Of a stretch of 64,000 bases of DNA, positions 21,701 through 34,500 are shown piece by piece. Under the pieces are notes generated by a model that ran no database searches, was not told the origin of the DNA, and worked only from the letters and a program-made list of their open reading frames with translations. The DNA comes from Scylla paramamosain (taxonomy: Eukaryota; Arthropoda; Malacostraca; Decapoda; Portunidae): assembly GCF_035594125.1 (NCBI RefSeq), contig NC_087197.1, forward strand, positions 7,001,852-7,065,851, given 5' to 3'. How positions within the stretch are numbered: position 1 is the stretch's first letter; each line of letters begins with the position of its first letter. The translations under genes were made by a program, and so were the position numbers.

Positions 21701-22490
21701 CCAACATTACAAAAAACTTGTATGCTGAGTTTGTTAGATACAAAAACACCAAAGTGCATGCAAGACAACCTGTATAGGAAAAGCAATCAATATTAACAAA
21801 AACTTGTCTTTTGAGTGTTTTTTCAGTTTCTTACGTACTAAAACTCTAAAACGCATGAAAAACACCGTTTATGGAGAAAGAGGACAACATTACTATAACC
21901 GCGTGTTTTGAGAGTTTTCCCGATCATTAGCTACCAAAACGCCAAAATGCAGACAGCACACTATTTGATGTAAAGAAATTATATTACCGGAAACGTGTCA
22001 TTTGAGTGTTTTGACCATATTAGAAACCAACCCCACAAAAAAAAAAAAAAAAAACACATGGAAAACACTCTATATAGGAAAAAAAATATATAACATCGAA
22101 AACGTGTCTTTTGAATGTTTTTGAGCTTCTTACGTACCGAATTTCTAAAAAGCGTGCAAAACATCCTTTATGGTGAAATAGAACATTACCAAAAATGTGT
22201 GTTTTGAGTGTTTTTGAGCTTGTTGGGTACGAAAACGCCAAAATGCACACAAATTAATGAACATTGAGAAACGAAAAGTTATTAAGAAAAAAATATTATT
22301 ATGAGTGTTTTTCAACATCTTATGTACGAAAACACTAAAACACGTGAATATCACTCTATATGGAGAAAAAAGCATTAACCAAACAAATGGGTTTTTTCCT
22401 CATGTTAGGTACGACAATCTATACAGAATACCATATATAAAAAACAGAACAACATTACCAAAAACGTATATTATAAGTGTAATATAAGGT
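18790..22490 (+). repeat. Satellite sub-block, forward orientation
   Basis: About 35 units in the main orientation with variable spacing, interrupted by A runs (near 20508-20530 and 21679-21696) and a GA run near 20862. No higher-order period was obvious by eye here, in contrast to 28.3-41.4 kb. Confidence 0.8.
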
Positions 22491-22509
22491 AATAAAATAC
22501 TGAAACACG

Positions 22510-23020
22510 TGATTAGCACATCCATTTAGGCGTTTTGGTTTCTAAAAAGCTGGAAAACGCTTAAATCATACGTTTTTGGTAATGTCTCCCGCTATTGTGC
22601 ACGCGTTTTAGCATTTTGGAACATAAGAAGCTCAAAAACACTCAAAAGACACCATTTTGATAATGCTGTTTTGATTTTTATATAGAGTGTCTTCCATGCT
22701 CTTTAGAGTTTTGGTGCCTAACGCTCAAAAGCCCCGAAATAACATTTTTTTCTGGGAATGTCGTCTCTTTACCCTATAGAGGGTGAAATGGATGAATTTT
22801 TGCGTATTGGTACCTAATAAGCTGAAAACATTCAAAATACACGTTTATGGCAATATTATTATGTTCCTCCATGAAGTTTTGTTTTCTATGCATTATAGTG
22901 TTTTGGTACGTAAAAAGCTGAAAACACTCAAAAGACACGTTTTCGTTTGTTTCTCCAGTATAGCTTACTTTGCATGCACTTTGGCTCTTTCGAAAACACT
23001 ACGAATACATGTTTTTGTAC
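22510..23020 (-). repeat. Internal inverted satellite segment
   Basis: About five consecutive units (for example TTAGGCGTTTTGGTTTC, ACACGTTTATGGCAATATTA, ATTATAGTGTTTTGGTACG) run opposite to both flanks, then the array returns to forward orientation by about 23030. A local inversion of roughly 0.5 kb is the simplest reading. Confidence 0.8.
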
Positions 23021-23029
23021 CCTAAATGA

Positions 23030-23713
23030 GGAAAGGAAACGCGATTTCCAGAAAAGTGCCTTTTGAATGTTTATTGGGGTGCTAGGCACCAAAACGCTAA
23101 AAAGCATGGAAAGCACCCTATAAAGGAAAACAAAACAACTTAGCCAAAAACGTCTGTTTTCAGTGTTTTTGAGTTTCTTACCTACCGAAACGCTAAATCG
23201 CATGAAAAAAAAAAAAAAACATGCAGAAATAATATTATCAAAATAAAATATTTCGAGTGTATTTAAGTTAGTTAAGTAGAAAAACGCCAAAATGCATATA
23301 TAGTATCTTAAATGGGAAAATGAAAAGACGTTACTAAGATGTGTACTATTGGTGTTTTTTTTTTTTTAACTTATTAGGTACGAAGTCGCTAAAATGCATG
23401 AATAACACTCTATATGAAATAACATTACCAAAAACGTATATTTTCAGTGTTTTCAAATTGTTATGAATGAAAACGCCATAATGCATGTAAAGCCCCCTAT
23501 TTGGGGAAAGGAAACAAGATTTCAGAAACGTGTCTAAAATGTTTTCTTCAGCGTGTTAGGCACAAAAATGCTAAAAAGCATACAAATCACCTGATATGGG
23601 AATACAAAACAACATTAAGAAAACGTTTCTTTTGAGTGTCCTACGTACCAAAACGATAAAAAAAAAACATAGAAAACATCCTTTATGGAGAAACAGAATA
23701 ACATTACCAAAAA
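23030..23713 (+). repeat. Satellite, forward orientation, before the duplicated block
   Basis: Forward units with A runs near 23204-23219. This stretch ends where sequence similar to 41432 onward begins. Confidence 0.75.
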
Positions 23714-26700
23714 CAAGTATTTTTAATGTTTTATAAGATTGTTACGTAAAAAAACGCCTAAATGAATCGAAAATACCCTATATGGAAAAAATCAAAAGAC
23801 ATTACGAGAAACGTGTATTATGAGTGTTTTTGACCTTCTTAGTATCAAAAGGGTAAAACGCATGAATAACACTCTATATGGAGAAAAAGAACAATATTGC
23901 CCCCCCAAAAAAACGTGCATTTTGAATGTTATGACATTGTTAGTTACCAAAAAGCCAAAATGCATGCAAAGACCCATATATAGATATACGAAACGACATT
24001 AAAAACGCATGAAAAAAACCTATATGGAGAAACAGAATACATTTACCAAAAACGTGTATTTTGAGTGTCTTTGAGCTTATTATGTACAAAATCGCCTATC
24101 ATCAAACAAAACACACTGCATATGGAAATGAAAGGACATTACGAGAAACGTTTATGTTTTTTTTTTTTTTATTACTCTCTTAAGTACCAAATCAGCAAAA
24201 AGCTTCAAAAGTGCTCTGAAGAAAAAGAACAAACTTACCAAAAACGTATTTTTTTTACATTGATAATTACCAAAATGCCAACATGCATGTAAAGCAACCT
24301 ATATGAAGAAATGAAACGAAATCACTAGAAACTTGTCTTTTGTTATTTTTTGAGCGTGTTAGGCACCAAATCAGTAAGAAGCAACGAAATCACCCTATAG
24401 GGGAATACAAAACTACTAAAACGTCTCTTTAGAGTGTTTTTTTTAGGTTCTTACGAACTAAAATGTCAAAATACATGCAAACACCCTGTTAGGTACCAAA
24501 GCACCAAAAAGACCCTATATGAGGAAATGAAAGGACATGACAAAAAACGTGTATTATGAGTTTTTATTTACTTTTTTTTTCATCTTCTTAGGTACCAAAA
24601 CGCTAAAATAAATGAGAAGCACACTGTATGGAGAAAGAGAAAAACATTACCAAAATCGTGTAATTTGAATGTTTTTTTTCACATTGTCAGGTAGCAAAAC
24701 ACCATAATGCTTGCTCGCTATACGAGAAAATTAAACAACAATGTAAGAAATGTGTTTTTATGTGTTTTTCAGCGTGTTAGGCATGAAAACGCTAAATAGC
24801 ATGGAGAGCACTTTATATAGAAATGCAAAATAACATTACTAAAAGCATGTCTTTTAAGTGTTTTAAACTTTTTACGTTCCAAAACGCTAAAACACGTGCA
24901 ACAAACACGAATAACCCTACCAAATAGAAAAACCTTACCAAAAAACGTGTATTTTGAGTCTTTTTCAGTCTGTTACGTACATCAACTTAAAAATGCATGT
25001 AAAGCACCCTGTATGTGGAAACGATAGGACATTACGAGAAACGTGCATTATCAGTGTTTTGAGTCTCTTAGGTACCAAACACTAAACCACCTGAATGAAA
25101 ATTGAATATATCCTATATCTCTTAATGGAGAAACAGAACATCACCAAAAATGTGTTTTTTAGTGATTTTTTTTTTTTTTTTTTACCTTGTTATGTACCAA
25201 AACGTCAAAAAACATACGAAGCATCCTATATGGGGAAATAGAAAGACATTAGGAGAAACAAGTTTTGTTAGTGTTTTTGAGCTTCCTAAATACCAAAACG
25301 CTAAAACGCATGAATAGCAATATATCTTTATATAGATAAAGGAAAGGAACAACATTAACTAAAACCTTTATTTTGAGCGTTTTTCACATTATGTAGCAAA
25401 ACATCATAATGCATGCAGATCTCTATATGAAGAAGCAAAACTATATTACAGGAAACGTGTCTTTTGAGTGTTTACTTGAGTGTTAGGAATCAAAATGCTA
25501 AAAAGCATTGAAAGCACCCTATTTGGCAATATAAAATAACATTACCAAGAAAGTATCTTTAAAGTGTTTTTGACCTTCTTACGTCCAAAATCGCTGAAAC
25601 ACATGCAAAACAACGTTTACAGGGAAACAGAATAACATTACCAAAAACTTGTATTTTGATTGTTTTTGTGCTTGTTAAGTGCAAAAATGCCAAATTACAC
25701 GCAAAGCATCCTACATGGAGAAAACAAAGGACATTACGAGAAAAGTGTATTATGAGAGATTTTGAGCTTTTTAGGTACCAAGACTCAAAAACACATGATT
25801 AGCACTTTATATGGAAATACAACTCTACCGAAAACTTTTACTTAAACTCTTTTTCATATTGTTAAGTACCAAAAGACAAAATGCATTGGAAGCCCCCTTT
25901 ATCGGGAAACGAAACGACATTATCATCAACGTGCCTTTTGAGTGTTTTTCAACGTGTTAGACACCAGAACGCTAAAAAGCATGGAAAGCACTCTATAAAG
26001 GAATACAAAACAACATTACTAAAAACGTGTTTTATAGGTTCTTATGTACAGAAACGCTAAAACCCATGCAAAACACCCTTTATGGAGAAGCGAAATAAAT
26101 ATTTCGTTGATAAATTACATTCAGGACAGTTAGGGAACATCCCTTACAGAAGAATAAGATCACAGAAAAATGGTCCTAAATGGATGACTGAGGTTAAAAC
26201 ACTACATAGGGCGAAAAAGAAGTATATATGAGATTAAAGACAGGGGAAGTGGTTTTAAGGCCATAATATAATGAATTAGAAAAGTCAGGAGTTTAACAAG
26301 GAAAGCTAAAAATAGTTATGAATTAAAGGTAGCCAGCCAAGCGAAGATGGACCCCAAGGGATTTTATCAGGCATATAAGACGAAGAATAGAGAAGCAATA
26401 GTTCCTTAAAGACAGCAGAATGGGGCCTGATTAGTTGTTGAGAGGAGATTAGTAAAATTGTGAGCGAGTATTTTTTAATTGTCTTTGCCCAGGAAAACAT
26501 GCAGGATTTGCCGAATAGTGAGAAGATATTTAGAGTAGAAGAGGATGAGAAGCTGACAGATATTACCATAACTAAAAGAGATAGTGGAACAGGAGATAGA
26601 TAAGTTGAAAAATTCAAGTCACCAGGACCAGATAAAATATATTCCACAGTATTTAAGGAAAGGAAAAAGGTTATAAGTAATCTGTTAGTTTCTGTCCTTA

Positions 26701-28560
26701 GGTAATCACTTTAGTCATGTGAGGTATCGGTAATTTGGAGGCAGGCGAATATAGTACCTACCTTTAAGAAAGGAGATAAAACTTTAACGTTTAACCTGTC
26801 AGCTTAACTTCTGTTGACTGTAAAATAATGGAGTCAATAATAGCGAAGAACATTTAAGAGCATTTAGACAAACATAACTTGATAACTCAGTCACAGCACG
26901 GCTTCTGGAATGGGGAGTCTTACTTAAGAAACTTGGTAAGTTTATACAGTAAGGTTTACAAGGCGGCAGATAATGGTGATAGTTATGGCATCCTATATCA
27001 GGACTTTAGTAAAGCGTTTCACAAGGTACCCCATCAGTGGCTACTGAGAAATGTTACGGCGCACGAGAGAGATGAGGTGTTTAGATTGGATAAGGTCATG
27101 GCTAAGCGTCAGGCGACAGAGTGTTGTAATAAACGGCTCTAAATCGGAGTGGGGTCAAGTAATTATTGGGGTGACAAAGGGATTATTAGTATTAGGGCCG
27201 ATGTTGTTTGTAATATATGTCAATGGCTTGGATAGTGGAATTAGTAGTGTTGTTTGTAAATTTGCGGATGACACGAGAATATGTAAATTAATTAGGTCAG
27301 AATCGCATACAGTCGCCTTGCAGGCATATTTGAATAGGTTGAACGAATGGACGGACAGATGGCAAATGCAGTTTAATGTCAACAAATGTAAAGCACTTAG
27401 CGTAAGTAGAAGAAACCCACACAGTAGTTACACAATAAACAACCAAGTTCTGGTAGGTTCAGGGTAAGTAAAAAATTTGAGATTTAAGGTTATATCTGAA
27501 CTCCGTCTAAGAAAGCAATGGAAAGAGGCCAGAAAAAAAAGCAAATAGTGTATTATGATTCATTTTCAGGAGTGCTGAAAGTAGAACTCCCGAAGTGATA
27601 TTAAAGTTACATTTGGCGCTGGTCAGACTTCATCTAGACTACGCTGTCCTATTCTGGTCACCACATCACAGGAAGGATAAAGGTCTATTAGAATCCGTAC
27701 AAAGGAAAATGACTAAAAGGACACAGGGGATGAGGAGTATTCCTTACGAGGCGATATTCAAGCTGTTAAATTTACATTCTTTAAAGAGACATAGGTTAAG
27801 AGTGGACCTAATAGAAGTCTTTTAGTGGTATATGGGTTATAATAAAGGGAACATAAGGAAAATTCTTAGAATCTGTAAATATGATAGAACAAGAAAAACG
27901 GGTTCAAGCCTGAAAACTTGATGTTCAAAAAGGAGACAGGAAGGAATTGGTTCTCAAATAGAGTAGTAGATGATTGGAACGGACGTAGTAATCAAGCTGT
28001 TAGTGCTGAGGCATTTGGGAACAGTAAGAGAAAATTACACATTTATGGATGGGGATAATAGGTGGAAATAGGTAGGCATATTTCATACAAGTACTGCCAC
28101 GTGTAGGCCTGATGCCTTCTTGCAGATTTACTTATTTCTTATGTTCTTATGTCCTTATTACCAAAAGCGTGTATTTTCAGTGTTTTTCAGCTATTACGTG
28201 AAAAAAAAAAATGCCAAAATGCATGCAAAGCACCCTATATGAAGAAAAAGAGCGACATTACGAGAAACGTGCATTATGAGTGTTTTTGGGATTCTTAGGT
28301 ACCAAAACCCTGAAACTCATGAATAACACTCTTAATTGAGATACAGAACAACCTTACCAAATGCGTGTATTTTGAGTGTTTTTCACATTCTTGGTTACCA
28401 AAACCCCAAATTGCATGCGAAAGTAACTTTATGTGGAAAAAAAAAAAAAAAATGACATTACCAGAAGAGTGTCTTTTGAGTGTTTTTGAGCGTGTTAGGC
28501 AATAAAGCACTAAAAAGCAGGGCAATCACATTACATGGGAATAAAACCAAATTTTACCAA
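23714..28560 (+). repeat. Duplicated satellite block, copy A
   Basis: From CAAGTATTTTTAATG at 23714 to about 28560 the sequence parallels 41432-46158 unit by unit, including unusual private features. Examples are CCCCCCCAAAAAAACGTGCA near 23900, the phrase CACCATAATGCTTGCTCGC near 24700, and the same LINE at the same satellite position. The offset is close to 17.7 kb throughout (17718 at the start, 17680 at the LINE start). It is therefore a segmental duplicate and not merely homologous satellite. Confidence 0.85.
26097..28140 (+). pseudogene. LINE copy A inside the satellite (reverse transcriptase)
   Basis: About 2.04 kb of a CR1-like non-LTR element. It contains NMQDLPNSEKIFRVEEDEKL, then QDFSKAFHKVPHQWLLR, then the palm motif KFADDTRICKL (27255-27290), then LHLDYAVLFWSPHHRKDKG and a C-terminal VVDDWNG block. 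The 3' end is TTCTTATGTTCTTATGTCC. The FADD catalytic pair is intact here, but there are many stops and frameshifts (for example around 27130 and 27460). The element is 5'-truncated: it starts in the linker after the endonuclease. It begins GAAATAAATATTTCG within a satellite unit and is followed by resumed satellite. Confidence 0.85.
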
Positions 28561-31500
28561 GAACTTGCTTTTAAGTGTTTTTGAGCTCCTTACATATTGA
28601 AACGCTAAAACGCATGCAAAACACCCTTTATGGAGAAACAGTAAAACATTACCAAAAACATGCATTTTGAGTGTTTTTGATCATGTTACCTATAAAAACG
28701 CTTAAATACATGCAAAGAACCCTATATTTGGGAAACGAAAGGATATTATGAGAAACGTGTATTATCAGTGTTTTTAAGTTCCTTAAGTACCAAAAAGCTA
28801 AAACCCACAAATAACACTCTTTATAGAGAAAAAAATAAATAAATAAATAAAAAAATAGTAAATATTTTTGTTTTTTTGTTATTCATCTTCATAGGTACCA
28901 AGATGCCAAAATTCTGGCAAAATTCAGGGAAATTATGTTAAAAAAAGAACATTATCAAAAAATTTAATTATAGATTTTTTTCGGAGTGTTATGTACCAAA
29001 CCCTAAAGTTCATGCAAAGCCACCTATATATGGAAATTAAACGACTTTACAAGAAACCTGTCTTTTCAGTGTTTTTTTTAGCATGTTAGGCACCAAAACG
29101 ATAAATACCATTGAAGTCACTCAATATGGGAATCCAAACCAAAATTACTGAAAACATGTCTTCTCAGTGTTTTACGCAGAAAAACGCTAAAACGGATGCA
29201 AACCAACCAATACGAAGAAATAGAAAAACATCACCAAAAAGGTATATTTTGAGTGTTTTTGAACTTGTTACCTACAAAAAACGCGAAAATGCATGCAAAG
29301 CACTCTATATTGGGAAACAAAAGGACATTACGAGAAACGTGTATAATGAGCGTTTTATAGTTTCACAAGATCCACAAGGCAAAAAACACAAAAACTCGTA
29401 TATATGGAGAAGTTTCTTAGATACCAAAATGCTGAAACTCATAGCACTCTTAATTGAAAAACAGAACAACCTCACTAAATGGGTGTATTTTGAGTGTTTT
29501 TTCACATTCTTAGTTAAAAAAAAAAAAAAAAACGAAATTCCATGCGAATATAGCTTTATGTGGGAAAAAATGATATTACCAGAAAAGTGTCTTGTGAGTG
29601 CTTTTGAGAGTGTTAGGCAATAAAGCACTAAAAAGCAGGGCAATCACATTACATGGAATAAAACCAACGTTTACCAAGAACTTCCCTTTAAGTGTTTTTC
29701 AGCTCTTTATATGCGCTAAAACGTATGCAAAACACACTTTATATAGAAACAAAATAACATTACCAACAACAGGTATTTTGAGTGTTTTTTAATCATGTTA
29801 TCTATAAAAACTCTGAAATACATGTAAACAACCTTATGTTTGGGAAAGGAAAGGATATTACGAGAAACGTGTATTATGAGTGTTTTTAAGTTCCTTAAGA
29901 ACCAAAAAGCCAAAACCCACAAGTAGCACTCTGTATTTAGAAAAAAATAAAAATAAATAGAAAAACAGAAAATTTTTATTTTTTTTATTCATCTTCATAG
30001 GTACCGAGATGCCAAAACTCTGGCAAAATTCAGGGCAATTATGTGATAAAAGATCATTATCAAAAAAGTTAATTTTAGCTTTTTTTTTCGGACTGTTTTT
30101 TACCAAACCCTTAAGTGCATGCAAAGCCACCTATATGAGGAAATTAAACCACTTTACCAGAAACCTGTCTTTTGAGTGATTTTCAGCTTGTTAGGCATCA
30201 AAACGATAAATAATATGGAAGTCACTCTATATGAGAATCCAAAACAAATTACTGAAAACGTGTCTTTTCTGTGTTTTAGGTAGAAAAAACGCTAAAACGG
30301 ATGCAAACCAACCAATATGAAGAAATAGAATATTACCAAAAAGGTATATTTTGAGTGTTTTTAATCTTGTTACCTACAAAAAACGCGAAAAAGGATGCAA
30401 AGCACTCTATATTGGGAAACAAAAGGACATTACGAGAAACGTGAATAATGAGTGTTTTATAGTTTTACAAAAAACACAAGGCAAAAAACGCAAAAACTCG
30501 TATATATTGAGAAGTTTCTTAGTTACCAAAATGCTGGTACTCATGAATAACACTCTTAAATGAGAAACATAACAACCTTACGAAATGCGTGTATTTTGAG
30601 TGTTTTTCACATTCTTATTTACCAAAACCCCAAATTACATGCGAAACTAGCTTTATGTGGGAAAAAAATGACATTACCGGAAAAGTGTGTTTTGAGTGTT
30701 TTTGAGCGTGTTAGGCAATAAAGCACTAAAAAGCAGGGCAATAACATTACATGGGAATGAAACCAACTTTGACCAAGAACTTGCCTTTAAGTTTTTTTGA
30801 GCTTCTTACATACCAAAACGCTAAAACGAATGCAAAACACCCTTTATGGAGAATTAGAATAACATTACCAAAAACATGTATTTTGGGTGTTTTTGATCAT
30901 GCTACCTATAAAAACGCGAAAATACATGCAAAGAACCCTATGTTTGGTAAACGAAAAGACATTACGAGAAACGGGTATTATGAGTGTTTTTAAGTTCCTT
31001 AAGAACCAAAAAACTAAAACCCACAAATAACACTCTTTATAAAGAAAAAATAAATAAATATATAAAAAAACGGCATTTTTTTTTTTTTTTGTTATTCATC
31101 TCCATAGGTACCGAGATGCCAAAATTCTGGGAAAATTCTGGGCAATTATGTGATACAAGAATATTATCCAAAAAGTTGATCTTAGCTTTTTTTCGGAATG
31201 TTATGTACCAAACTCTAAAGTGAATGCAAAGCCACCTACATGAGGAAATTAAACGACTTTACGAGAAACCTTACTTTTCAGTGTTTTTCAGTATGTTAGG
31301 CACCAAAACGAAAATAATATGGAAGTCACTCAATATGGGAATCCAAAACAAAATTACTGAAAAAGTGTCTTTTCAGTGTTTTACGTAGAAAAACGCTAAA
31401 AAGGATGCAAACCAACCAATATGAAGAAATAGAATAACATTACCAAAAATGTATATTTTGAATGTTTTTGAGCTTGTTACCTAAAAAAATGCAAAAATGG

Positions 31501-34500
31501 ATGCAAAGTATTGCAAAACAAAAGGACATTCTGAGAAACGTGTATAATGAGTGTTTTATAGTTCCACAAGAACCAAAAGGCAAAAAACGCAAAAACTCGT
31601 GTACCTAGAGAAGTTTCTTAGATACCAAAATGATGAAACTCATGAATAACACTTTTAATTGAGAAACAGAATTACCTTACAAAATGTGTGTATTTTGAGT
31701 GTTTTTCACATTCTTAGTTACGAAAATCCCAAATTACATGCGAAACTAGCTTTATGTGGGAAATAAATGACATTACCAGAAAAGTGCCTTTTGAGTGTTT
31801 TTGAACGTTATATGTAACAAAGCACTAAAAAGCAGAACAATCACATTACATTGGAATAAAACCAAATTTTACGAAGAATAAAAAGAAAGAACAAGCTTAC
31901 CAAATGAGTGTATTTTGGGTGTTTTTCACATTCTTAGTTACCAAAACCCGAAATTGCATGCGAAATATTGTGGGATAAAAATGTGGGAAAAAAATGACAT
32001 TAACATAAAAAAAGTTTTTTTTTGAGTGTTTTTGAGCGTGTTAGGAAATAAAGTACTAAAAAGCAGGGCAATCACATTACATAGGGATAAAACCAATTTT
32101 TACCAAGAACTTCCCTTTAAGATTTTTTGAGCTTCTTACATACAAAAACGCTAAAACGCATGCAAAACACCCTTTATGGAGAAACAGAAAAACATTACCA
32201 AAAACATGTGTTTTGAGTGTTTTTGATCATGTTACCTATAAAAACACTTAAATACATGTTTGGGAAACGAAAAAAAACATTACGAGAAACGTGTATTATG
32301 AATGTTTTTAAGTTTCTTAAGTACAAAAAAGCTAAAAGCCACAAATAACACTCTTTATAGAGAGAGAAAAAAAATAAAAATAAATAAATAAAAAAAGTAG
32401 CATTTTTTTTTTTGTTATTCATATTCATAGGTACTGAGATGCCGAAAGTCTGGCAAAATTCAGGGAAATTATGTGGAAAAAAGAACATTATCAAAAAAGT
32501 TAATTTTAGCTTTTTTTTCGGACTGTTATGTACCAAACCCTAAAATGCATCCAAAGCCACCTATATGGGGAAAATACAAGACTTTACCAGAAACCTCTCT
32601 TTTGAGTGTTTTCTTTTTTAACATGTTAGGCATCAAAAGGATAAATAATATGGAAGTCACTCAATATGGGAATGCAAAACAAAATTACTGAAAACGTGTT
32701 TTTTCCGTGTTTTACGTAGAAAAACGCTAAAAAAGATGCAAACCAACCAATATGAAGAAACAGAATAATGTTACCAAAAAGGTATATTTTGAATGTTTTT
32801 GAGCCTGTTAACCACAAAAAACGCGAAAATGGATGCAAAGCACTCTATATTGGGAAACAAAAGGACATTACGAGAAACGTGTATAATGAGTGTTTTATGG
32901 TTTCACCATAAACGCTAAAACCAAAACGCTAAAACGAATGCAAAATACCCTTTATGGAGAATTAGAATAACATTACCAAAAACATGTATTTTGAGTGTTT
33001 TTGATCATGCTACCTATAAAAACGCGAAAATACATGCAAAGAACCCTATATTTGGGAAACGAAAGGACATTACGAGAAACGTGTATTATGAGTGTTTTTA
33101 AGTTCCTTAAGTACCAAAAAGCTAAAACACACAAATGACACTCTTTATTTACAAAAATAAATAAATAAAAAATAAAAAAAAATAGGATTTTTTTTTTTTT
33201 TGTTATTCATCTTCATAGGCACCGAGATGCCAAAATTCTGGGAAAAATCTGATAAAAGAAAATTATCAAAAAAAGTTAATTTTAGCTTTTTTTTTCGGAC
33301 TGTTATATACCAAACCTTAAAGTGCATGCAAAGCCTCCTATATGAGGAAATTAAACGACCTTAAAAGAAATCTGTCGTTTGAGTGTTTTTCAGAATGTTA
33401 GGCACCAAAACGATAAATAAATAAGGAACTCACTCTATATGGGAATCCAAAACAAAATTACTGACAACGTGTCTTCTCAGTGTTTTACGTAGAAAAATGC
33501 TAAAACGGATGCAAACCAACCAATATAAAAAAAATAGAAAAACATTACCAAAAAGGTATATTTTGAGTGTTTTTGAGCTTGTTACCTACAAAAAAAACGC
33601 GGAAATTGATGCAAAGCACTCAATATTAGGAAATAAAAGGACATTACAAGAAAAGTGTATAATGTGTGTTTTATAGTTCAAAAGAACCAAAAGGAAAAAA
33701 ACGCAAAAACTTGTGGATATGGAGAAGTTTCCTAGATACCAAAATGCTGAAACTCATGAATAACATTCTTAATTGAGAAACAGAACAACCTTACCAAATT
33801 CGTATATTTTGAGTGTTTTTCATATTCTTAGTTACCAAAAACAGAAATTTCATGCGAAACCAGATTTATGTGGGAAAATATGACATTTCCAGAAAAATGT
33901 CTTTTGAGTGTTTTTGAGCGTGATACGCAATAAAGCACTAAAAAGCAGGGCAATCACTTTTCATTGCAATAAAACCAATTTTTACCAAGAACTTGCCTTT
34001 AAATGTTTTTGAGATCCTTATATACCAAACCGCTAAAACGCATGCAAAACAAACTTTATGGAGAAACAGAATAACATTACCAAAAACATGTAATTTTGGT
34101 GTTTTTTATCATGTTATCTATAAAAACGCTTAAATACATGCAAAGAACATTATGTTTGGGAAACAAAAGGACATTACGAGAAACGTGTATTATAAGTGTT
34201 TTTTTTACGTTCCTTAAGTACCAAAAAGCTAAAACCCAGAAATAACACTCTTTATTTAGAAAAAAAAAAAAAAAAAAAAAAATAGGAATTTTTTGCTATT
34301 CATCTTCATAGGTACCGAGATGCCAAAATTCTGGGAAAATTCAGGAAAATTATATGAACAAAAGAATATTATCAAAAAAGTTAATTTTAGCTTTTTTTTT
34401 CGGACTGTTATGTACCAAACCCTAAAGTGGATGCAAAGCCTCCTATATGAGGAAATTAAACGACCTTACCAGAAATCTGTCTCTTGAGTGTTTTTCAGCA

